Below, piece by piece: positions 1 through 5,095 of a stretch of 5,095 nucleotides of DNA (the stretch's first letter is position 1; each line of letters starts with the position of its first letter). The notes beneath the pieces were generated by a model, which did no database searches, had not been told where the DNA came from, and saw only the letters and a list, made by a program, of their open reading frames with translations. A program made the translations under genes and the position numbers. This stretch comes from JAEHDI01 sp035455185 (GTDB taxonomy: Bacteria; Acidobacteriota; Terriglobia; Bryobacterales; Bryobacteraceae): contig DATIFQ010000282.1 in the NCBI GenBank assembly GCA_035455185.1, forward strand, positions 1 to 5,095, written 5' to 3'.

Positions 1-594
1 GGGTCGAGCGGCTTCGGGGAGGAGTTCGCTGCGGCCATCAACAAAGATCCCCTGCAAAGGCCGGCCGCCGAAATCAATCAGGCCGCGGACGAGGCGATCC
101 GCCGGTTCCCGTTCATCGACGCAAAACGCCAGGTGGCCGGCGGTGCGAGCTACGGTGGTTATCTCGCGAACTGGATGGAAGCGACCACGGACCGCTACCT
201 GACGCTGTTCAACCATGCCGGATTGACAAACAACGAGTCGATGTGGGGGACCACCGACGCATCGTACTACTGGGAGCGCAAGAACGGCAGCCCGGTATGG
301 GAAGGAGGCGGCTTCTGGCAGAGCCAGAACCCGCTCCGGTTCGCCGCGCAGTATAAAACTCCGATGCTGGTCACGCACGGCGAGGGTGACTATCGCGTGC
401 CCGTCTCACAGGGCTTCGAGATCTTCAAGCTGCTCCAACGCCGCGGCATTCCGAGCAAGTTGATCCTCTTCCCGGAGGAGAACCACTGGATACTGAAAGG
501 CGAGAACAATCGCTATTTCTTCCGGGAACTCTTCGCTTGGCTCGAGAAGTACACGGGCGTCGGCCTGAAGGAACCCAACGCGAGTTCGAACTGA
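1..594 (+). CDS. S9-family prolyl oligopeptidase-type serine peptidase, C-terminal part (5' end outside window)
   Basis: The frame is open from the first base and ends at TGA 592-594, giving the last 197 residues of a larger protein. This is the alpha/beta-hydrolase catalytic domain of family S9, serine peptidases that cleave oligopeptides. The visible part starts with the GSSGFGEEF segment typical of the domain. The nucleophile motif GASYGG follows, with Ser at visible residue 50 (codon 148-150). The HGEGDYRVP motif carries the acid Asp at residue 130, and the FPEENHW motif carries the His at residue 162. The triad is therefore complete. The beta-propeller that gates these enzymes, and any signal peptide, would lie upstream of the window, so the cellular location cannot be read. 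The GTG at 133 is not the start, because the conserved domain clearly continues upstream in the same frame. The gene ends 19 bp before the GH20-type gene and probably shares its transcript. The subfamily (dipeptidyl or acylaminoacyl peptidase-like) cannot be decided from this part. Confidence 0.95.
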   Translation, partial: GSSGFGEEFAAAINKDPLQRPAAEINQAADEAIRRFPFIDAKRQVAGGASYGGYLANWMEATTDRYLTLFNHAGLTNNESMWGTTDASYYWERKNGSPVWEGGGFWQSQNPLRFAAQYKTPMLVTHGEGDYRVPVSQGFEIFKLLQRRGIPSKLILFPEENHWILKGENNRYFFRELFAWLEKYTGVGLKEPNASSN

Positions 595-598
595 ACAC

Positions 599-604
599 GG
601 AAAG
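599..604 (+). promoter_or_regulatory. Ribosome binding site of the GH20-type gene
   Basis: The purine-rich GGAAAG stretch lies 9 bases before ATG 614. That spacing favours ATG 614 over the in-frame TTG at 611, which would add only one extra residue. The site sits in the 19-bp gap after the peptidase stop codon, which fits co-translation within one operon. Confidence 0.55.
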
Positions 605-613
605 AATCGATTG

Positions 614-2239
614 ATGAGATTTTTTTGTTTGACCTGCACCGGCGGACTGCTTGCCACGCTGCTCGCCTCCGGTATAGCGGCCGAGCCATTGAACCTTATC
701 CCAGCGCCCCGGTCGGTGAACCACGGCGCGGGGGCGTATGTGTTGCGATCGCCCGTCCGGATTTCGGTCGTATCCGGGTCTGAAGATGACCGCTTCGCCG
801 CGGGCTTGTTCGCCAGGGAGTTGAAGGAGGTTCACGGGCTGGAGGCGACGGTTGTTTCGCAGCCTGGCGGCCCGGTGTTGATCGGCCGCACGGGAACGCC
901 GGCGATCGACGCCGAGATTATGCGGAGAAAACTGGACATCTCGGCGCTGCAACATCCGGAAAGCTACCTGCTGGATGCGGGCGCAAACGGAGTGCTGGTG
1001 GCCGCGAAGACGGCAGAGGGCATCTATTACGGCGTTCAGACGCTGCGGCAACTCGCCGGCACGGGTGGGCGCGTGCCGAACGTGCGTATCGCCGACTGGC
1101 CCGCTTTGCGTTACCGCGCGTTGTCGATCGACATCAACCGCGGTCCGCTCCTGACGGAAGAGCAGATGAAACAAGCCGTCGAGACCGCGGCCGAGTTCAA
1201 GTTCAACATGGTCTTTTTCTATCTGGAGCACGTCTTCCGGTACACTCACTCGGCGCTCGCGGCGCCCCGAGGCGGCGAGGCGGTCACCTGGGCCTATTCT
1301 CCGCTGGAAAACTACTCGAAGTACATCGAACCGTTCCGGAAAAGCGGAATGGACTTCATGGTCTGCACCGCCGTGCACAACTGGAACCGTCTCTTCCCAG
1401 CGTTTGCGACGACGCGCCCGAACGTGAATGTCTTCGCGCGCGACGGGAAGAACACGGGCGCGATGGGCTTGATGGCAACCCACTGGGCGGACGATGGTGA
1501 AGCCCTGTTCAATATGACCTGGTACGGCGTGGTCTTCTCAGCGGCGGCGGCCTGGCAAGACGGACTGGTCGACACCGAGGTTTTTGACCGATCCTTCGAC
1601 TGGGCGTTCTACAGAAACCGGGACCACACGTTCGTGGGTGCCATACGCCGGCTCGAGCAGGTGCATGAACTGTTGCGATCCGTGCGTGCGGGCGAGGCGA
1701 ACAGCACCCTCTATTGGACCGATCCGTTCTCCCGGGATGGCGCCGAGGTGATGCACAGGGCGCGGCCGGTGGCGTCGAAGATGCGGCTCCCGGCAGAGGA
1801 GGCGGCTCTCGATTTATTGATCCACGGGGGTACGGCTCGCCACCATGCGGGAACCATCCGGTTCCTTGAACTCGCTGCGAAACGCATCGACTATCTCGGC
1901 ATGAAGATCCAGTTTGCAAACGAGATCGGGGAGTTGTACCGGGAGTTGCGGGCTGCTCCCGCCGACGATGCGCTGGCGACAAACAATCTGCGACGGATTA
2001 AGGGCATGGACGGGCTGCTGCCGACCCTGCGGGACTACTCGACCGAGGTGAAGGCCGCCTATCGGGACGCGTGGCTCGCCGAGAACCGGCCGTATTGGCT
2101 GGACAACGTGCTGCTGGACTACGACCGTGAAGCTCTCCGCTGGGTTGACCGCATTCGTTTCTTCGAGAGCATTCACCGGAGATACCCGGCAGCCAGGGAA
2201 ATCCCGGATCTCGAGCCGATGGGCGTGTTCCTGCCCTGA
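614..2239 (+). CDS. Secreted GH20 (beta-N-acetylhexosaminidase) family protein lacking the catalytic core
   Basis: The 541-residue product starts with a signal peptide: a hydrophobic stretch at residues 8-22, with probable cleavage after Ala23 before EPLNLIPAPR. Residues 24-160 are the GH20b alpha/beta domain; the IPAPR opening and the GIYYGVQTLRQL helix are typical. DWPALRYRALSID (about 161-173) opens the GH20 TIM barrel, and FNMVFFYLEH continues it to about residue 210. The chain then passes directly to AVTWAYSPLENY (222-233), WNRLFP, a W-A-D-D-G-E-A-L segment at 291-298 and a final AAAAW (310-314). In family members these belong to the last barrel strands. The central strands with the catalytic Asp-Glu pair (usually in an H-x-G-x-D-E context) are absent, so about 150 residues appear to be missing. 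Residues 320-541 are a largely helical C-terminal region. Family members release terminal N-acetylhexosamines from glycans; this copy is probably inactive as written. Both halves are in one frame. The family call is firm; activity is doubtful. Confidence 0.82.
   Translation: MRFFCLTCTGGLLATLLASGIAAEPLNLIPAPRSVNHGAGAYVLRSPVRISVVSGSEDDRFAAGLFARELKEVHGLEATVVSQPGGPVLIGRTGTPAIDAEIMRRKLDISALQHPESYLLDAGANGVLVAAKTAEGIYYGVQTLRQLAGTGGRVPNVRIADWPALRYRALSIDINRGPLLTEEQMKQAVETAAEFKFNMVFFYLEHVFRYTHSALAAPRGGEAVTWAYSPLENYSKYIEPFRKSGMDFMVCTAVHNWNRLFPAFATTRPNVNVFARDGKNTGAMGLMATHWADDGEALFNMTWYGVVFSAAAAWQDGLVDTEVFDRSFDWAFYRNRDHTFVGAIRRLEQVHELLRSVRAGEANSTLYWTDPFSRDGAEVMHRARPVASKMRLPAEEAALDLLIHGGTARHHAGTIRFLELAAKRIDYLGMKIQFANEIGELYRELRAAPADDALATNNLRRIKGMDGLLPTLRDYSTEVKAAYRDAWLAENRPYWLDNVLLDYDREALRWVDRIRFFESIHRRYPAAREIPDLEPMGVFLP
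1268..1283 (+). repeat. Perfect tandem 8-bp repeat at the apparent GH20 deletion junction
   Basis: CGAGGCGG occurs twice in direct succession (1268-1275 and 1276-1283). It spans codons for Arg219-Gly-Gly-Glu-Ala, exactly where the protein jumps from early to late GH20 barrel sequence. Short direct repeats can promote slippage or deletion and can also mislead assemblers, so the coincidence is suggestive. In GC-rich coding DNA an 8-bp tandem can also arise by chance. Confidence 0.6.
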
Positions 2240-2286
2240 AACGTCCGGGAGCGATTACACTTGTTGCGACAGAGGCAGGGCCGGGG

Positions 2287-2301
2287 CTAACGGCCCGTTA
2301 G
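2287..2301. promoter_or_regulatory. Perfect 7-bp inverted repeat before the oxidoreductase gene (candidate operator or hairpin)
   Basis: CTAACGG and CCGTTAG are perfect reverse complements around a single central C. The last base overlaps the first base of the GAGGAG ribosome binding site, and the repeat ends 15 bases before ATG 2317. As DNA it could be a dimeric repressor site. As RNA it could fold as a 6-bp stem with a 3-base loop that partly occludes the ribosome binding site. No U-tract follows, so it is not an intrinsic terminator. The structure is seen directly; a regulatory role is inferred. Confidence 0.4.
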
Positions 2302-2306
2302 AGGAG
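2301..2306 (+). promoter_or_regulatory. Ribosome binding site of the oxidoreductase gene
   Basis: A strong GAGGAG Shine-Dalgarno sequence lies 10 bases before ATG 2317. It fixes the start upstream of the twin-arginine motif, and it abuts the right arm of the inverted repeat at 2287-2301. Confidence 0.8.
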
Positions 2307-2316
2307 AAGCCAGACG

Positions 2317-3642
2317 ATGGATCACTCACACGGAGTTGACACCGCGACGACGCCTTCGCGCCGGAGCTTCCTGAAAACCGCAGTAGCGGCTTCGACCGCG
2401 GGATTGGCGGCCACCCCTGGCTACGTCGCCGCGAGCGACACGATTCGCGTCGGCGTAATCGGTTGCGGCGGGAGAGGCACTGAAGCCGCGGAGCAGGCCA
2501 TGGCAGCCGACAAGGGCGTTCGTCTTGTCGCAATGGCCGATCTGCTGATCGACCGCGCGCAGGAGAAACGCAATCTCCTCCGGATGAAGAATCGCGAGCA
2601 GGTCATGGTGGACGACGATCATTGCTTTTCCGGCTTCGAGGGGTACAAGAAAGTCATCGAATCCTCGGACGTCGTGCTCATCGCCAATGCGGCAAAGTTC
2701 CATCCGTTTCACATGACGGCGGCGATTGAGGCGGGTAAACACGTTTTCGTCGAGAAGCCCCATGCAATCGACCCGGCCGGGATCAAAGCCGTGCGAGCCG
2801 CCTGCGAACTCGCGAAGCAGAAGAACCTTTGCGTCGTCTCGGGCCTGCAAAGCCGCTACCATCCGGGTTACCGGGAGACGATACAGCGCGTGTACGACGG
2901 CGCCATCGGGGATATCGTCGCGATCGAGGAGAACTTCCTTCGCGCGCCCTACGTGCTGTATCCGCGCAAGCCGGGCCAAACGGAGGTCCAATACCAGGGC
3001 AGCAATCAATACCACTTCCACTGGCTCTCGGGCGACGACGTGCCGCAGTCGCTAGTACATAACCTGGACCGCGCGAGCTGGGCGATGCACAACCAGGCGC
3101 CCGTGAAGTGTCACGGCATGGGCGGGCGATCCACCCTGCACGGGGAGATCTATGGGAGCGTGTTCGATCACCATGCGGTCGTCTATGAGTTCGCCAACGG
3201 CGTGCGAATCTATGCTTTCTGCCGGACCATACCGGAGTGCTACAACGATTCCTCCAGCACGCTGCTGGGGGCCAAGGGTCGCTGCAACATAACTAAGATG
3301 ACCATCGAGGGTGAGACGAAGTGGCAATACGCGGGACCCAGGACCTATTCGAGCACGTCTTCGAATCCGTACTACATCGAGCACGCCGAACTGTTCAAGG
3401 CGATCCGGGCTGGAACCCCGCTCAACAACGGTGACTACATGGCCCGCAGCACACTGATGGGGATCATGGGCCAGATCAGTTGCTACACCGGCAAAGAAGT
3501 CACCTGGGAGCAGATCAGCGCCTCCGACTTCTATTTCGCGCCGAAGCCGGAGGACGTTCGAATCGACATGGAGCCGCCGGTGAAGCCGGGTCCGGACGGC
3601 ACCTACCCGGTCTTCACTCCCGGCGTGACGAAACTGCTGTGA
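2317..3642 (+). CDS. Tat-exported Gfo/Idh/MocA-family NAD(P)-dependent oxidoreductase
   Basis: The complete 441-residue protein carries a twin-arginine signal (SRRSFLK, residues 14-20) followed by a small hydrophobic Ala-rich stretch to about residue 39. It should therefore be exported folded with its cofactor. The N-terminal Rossmann fold begins at IRVGVIG and has the dinucleotide loop GCGGRG at 49-54. AMADLLIDR (72-80) ends the second strand, where the Asp would contact the nucleotide ribose. EKP at 146-148 contains the family's active-site Lys147. The C-terminal alpha/beta domain includes WLSGDD (236-241) and HNLDRASW (248-255), whose His248 and Asp251 sit where family members place substrate-contacting residues. 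Family members oxidise or reduce sugars, inositols and related polyols, often at the alcohol or C3 position. The exact substrate cannot be read here. Length and motifs look intact. The gene follows the GH20-type gene by 77 bp and could act on released sugars, which is inference. The GH109 glycosidase branch is unlikely, because its NLYPTHG-type motif is not seen. Confidence 0.93.
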   Translation: MDHSHGVDTATTPSRRSFLKTAVAASTAGLAATPGYVAASDTIRVGVIGCGGRGTEAAEQAMAADKGVRLVAMADLLIDRAQEKRNLLRMKNREQVMVDDDHCFSGFEGYKKVIESSDVVLIANAAKFHPFHMTAAIEAGKHVFVEKPHAIDPAGIKAVRAACELAKQKNLCVVSGLQSRYHPGYRETIQRVYDGAIGDIVAIEENFLRAPYVLYPRKPGQTEVQYQGSNQYHFHWLSGDDVPQSLVHNLDRASWAMHNQAPVKCHGMGGRSTLHGEIYGSVFDHHAVVYEFANGVRIYAFCRTIPECYNDSSSTLLGAKGRCNITKMTIEGETKWQYAGPRTYSSTSSNPYYIEHAELFKAIRAGTPLNNGDYMARSTLMGIMGQISCYTGKEVTWEQISASDFYFAPKPEDVRIDMEPPVKPGPDGTYPVFTPGVTKLL

Positions 3643-5095
3643 CGCGCGCGGGCTCACTTCTATCGCTCTGAGGCGAGCTGTCCGCGGAACGGCGCATCGC
3701 AACGGGAAGCCTGACAAAGGCGTCGAGGGCGCCGAAAGCACGAGTTGGATTGGCAGTACCGTCCCACTCGTCCCAGAAGCGGGAGAGCAGCGTCGCATCG
3801 GTGTGCATGCGCTTAAGTACATCGCCTTCCATCACGCTGCCCTTGGGTTTCCAATCCTTGCCTCTGGCGGCAGCCGCCGCTTTCAGGAGGTCCTCCGAAC
3901 CTTGACGGTCGCCGCGCTTCCAGGCCAGGTAGGCGCGGAGGTAAAGTGCGCCGACGGATCGCGCATGGCTGCGGCAGACGAGTTCGAAGCGTTGCCGAGC
4001 GCCAGCCAGGTCACCTCTCAGGAGGGACAGCTCGCCGAGCAGCAGACGTGTGCCGGTCTCCTCGGGATTGAGCGAGTGAGCCTTTTCGAGCGATTCTTGC
4101 GCCTTGCTTAGTTCCGAATCGCTTCGAGCGGCCGACGCCAGAAGCAACCCTTTCCGCTGGAAGGCCCGGTGGCTGCTCGGGTTGAGGCGAGCCAGTTCGT
4201 CGAGTTCCCGGACGGCGCCCCACAGGTCGCCGCGGACGAGCAGGCAGTTTGCCAGGTAGTAGCGCGAATCTTCGTGCGCGGGATTGAGCGCCAGGGCTTC
4301 TCGAAAGAGGCTGATGGCGCGCGGGATGTCGCCTTCGCGCTTCATCGCATCCATCGCCGCGCGCTGTTTAGACCAGAACTGGATTTCCGCTTGTTTCGAG
4401 CCCACGTTGTGTTGCGGGGACTGCGTGCGGCTCAAGAGCTCTCCGCCGACACCCGGGTTCCAGGGCAACGCCTCCGTCTTACCCTGCGTGAGGTCCCAGA
4501 TCTGGTTTGGCGCGAGGCTGGCGAAGTGCTGCGCCGAGCCGTCCGGCCACCGGACCTCCAGGGCATCGACCCTGGGCGCTTGGCCGAGGCCGAGGTGAAC
4601 GGTGCGGCTGGACTGCGACAGGTAGCTAGCCGTGGTCACAGAGTGGCGAAACGTCTGTCCGCCCGCCTCGGCGATCAGCCGCGCCCCCTCACCGCGCCCG
4701 AGGATGCCGCCGGCAGTTCTGCTGTGCAGACGGAACTCGATCCAGTTGCCCTGCGGAATGCGGTTCCGGAGGAGACGCACGCCTCCATCGAGATCCATGA
4801 CGGCAATGTCCGCGGCTCCGTCGTGGTCATAATCGGAGACCGCAAGCCCGCGGCTGACGTGCGCCACTGAGAGTGATGTGTTCCATGGGGCCAGGTCGAA
4901 GAAGAACTTGCCATGGTTGTTCCAGAAGAGGAACGGCTCCATCGGCACGAGCTTCCTGGGCTGGCCCTGTGTTTCAAAGGTGCTCCCGTTGGCGACCGCA
5001 AGATCAAGCCAGCCGTCGCTGTCGAAATCGACGAACTCAGCGCCCCATCCGATGTACCGAAGAGAGATGTTGCCGATACCGTACGTCTCTGCTAC
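3614..5095 (-). CDS. FG-GAP/VCBS and ASPIC-UnbV domain protein with C-terminal TPR repeats (5' end outside window)
   Basis: The minus-strand frame is open to the right edge, giving the last 493 residues; the GTG at 4948 is internal, not the start. The visible chain begins in FG-GAP/VCBS beta-propeller repeats with calcium-binding-type loops DFDSDG (residues 23-28) and DYDHDG (88-93). An ASPIC/UnbV domain (about 117-200) follows, recognisable by NWIEFRLH, an ASYLSQS segment and VRWPDGS. From about 240 to 410 come four or five tetratricopeptide repeats (GDIPRAISLFREALALNP and similar units, with recurring LNP ends). The last roughly 40 residues are polar and rich in Ser and Arg. This is the CRTAC1-like architecture common in Acidobacteriota and Planctomycetota. 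FG-GAP domains are usually extracytoplasmic and TPRs mediate protein contacts; no enzymatic role is known to me. The stop codon (complement of 3614-3616) lies within the oxidoreductase gene, a convergent 29-bp overlap. No clear terminator separates the two. Confidence 0.93.
   Translation of the reverse strand, partial: VAETYGIGNISLRYIGWGAEFVDFDSDGWLDLAVANGSTFETQGQPRKLVPMEPFLFWNNHGKFFFDLAPWNTSLSVAHVSRGLAVSDYDHDGAADIAVMDLDGGVRLLRNRIPQGNWIEFRLHSRTAGGILGRGEGARLIAEAGGQTFRHSVTTASYLSQSSRTVHLGLGQAPRVDALEVRWPDGSAQHFASLAPNQIWDLTQGKTEALPWNPGVGGELLSRTQSPQHNVGSKQAEIQFWSKQRAAMDAMKREGDIPRAISLFREALALNPAHEDSRYYLANCLLVRGDLWGAVRELDELARLNPSSHRAFQRKGLLLASAARSDSELSKAQESLEKAHSLNPEETGTRLLLGELSLLRGDLAGARQRFELVCRSHARSVGALYLRAYLAWKRGDRQGSEDLLKAAAAARGKDWKPKGSVMEGDVLKRMHTDATLLSRFWDEWDGTANPTRAFGALDAFVRLPVAMRRSADSSPQSDRSEPARVTAVSSRRE

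Noticed and set aside
425..1483. Long minus-strand open frame (352 codons) across the peptidase end and the GH20-type gene
   Set aside because: It runs antisense to two genes with clear family motifs, its translation is Arg/His-rich with no recognisable domain, and long antisense frames are expected in GC-rich DNA.
2240..2316. Possible internal promoter before the oxidoreductase gene
   Set aside because: TTGTTG at 2261-2266 could serve as a -35 box, but no convincing -10 element lies at the right distance, so I do not call a promoter.
2326..3021. Minus-strand open frame (231 codons) inside the oxidoreductase gene
   Set aside because: It is fully antisense to a complete Gfo/Idh/MocA gene, has no recognisable domain and no supporting ribosome binding site.
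2317..3642. Oxidoreductase as a GH109 NAD-dependent alpha-N-acetylgalactosaminidase
   Set aside because: GH109 enzymes share the fold and often a Tat signal, and the neighbouring GH20-type gene makes this tempting, but the NLYPTHG-type motif of GH109 is absent and the WLSGDD/HNLD segment fits a different branch.
3643..3700. Possible terminator between the convergent genes
   Set aside because: Only a 4-5 bp stem (TCGC...GCGA) can be drawn near 3663-3676, without a U-tract, and the region is coding on the minus strand.
3052..3822. Minus-strand open frame (256 codons) bridging the oxidoreductase and the TPR gene
   Set aside because: It overlaps two well-supported genes in other frames, and its translation looks like frame-shadow sequence.
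4622..4633. Short palindrome around GCTAGC
   Set aside because: It lies inside minus-strand coding sequence, is very short and shows no link to any element boundary.
4169..4870. Plus-strand open frame (233 codons) within the FG-GAP/TPR gene
   Set aside because: It is antisense to recognisable TPR and ASPIC/UnbV coding sequence and has no family signature of its own.

Overview
The window looks like a stretch of chromosome from a high-GC, soil-type heterotroph. Acidobacteriota, and within it a Solibacter/Bryobacter-like lineage, is the best guess. That rests on gene content: an S9 oligopeptidase, a secreted GH20-type glycosidase, a Tat-exported Gfo/Idh/MocA oxidoreductase and an FG-GAP/ASPIC-UnbV/TPR protein are a familiar mix there. 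No marker gene (rRNA, ribosomal protein) is present, so the assignment is inference; Planctomycetota and Verrucomicrobiota are the main alternatives.

Layout: three genes run left to right, then one runs right to left. (1) Positions 1-594 hold the C-terminal 197 residues of an S9-family serine peptidase, cut by the window edge, with Ser, Asp and His of the catalytic triad all visible. (2) After a 19-bp gap, 614-2239 encodes a secreted GH20 (beta-N-acetylhexosaminidase) family protein. (3) After a 77-bp gap containing a perfect 7-bp inverted repeat next to the ribosome binding site, 2317-3642 encodes a complete Gfo/Idh/MocA oxidoreductase with a twin-arginine signal. (4) Positions 5095-3614 on the minus strand encode the C-terminal 493 residues of an FG-GAP/ASPIC-UnbV protein with a TPR tail. 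Its stop codon lies inside the end of gene 3, a 29-bp tail-to-tail overlap. Coding density is close to complete. No RNA genes, insertion sequences, CRISPR arrays or origins are seen.

The most notable point is in gene 2. The reading frame is open, and both the N-terminal GH20b domain and the end of the GH20 barrel are recognisable. The middle of the barrel, which should carry the catalytic Asp-Glu pair, is missing. The polypeptide jumps from the strand/helix region near residue 210 straight to the late-barrel segment at about residue 222. A perfect tandem 8-bp repeat (1268-1283) sits at the apparent junction. This is either an in-frame deletion that leaves a catalytically dead protein, or an assembly or sequence artefact.

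Genes 1-3 could form one transcription unit for extracytoplasmic breakdown of peptide and amino-sugar polymers (for example peptidoglycan or chitin-like material) followed by sugar oxidation. That functional link is inference from adjacency only. I do not see convincing evidence of a wholly new system here.
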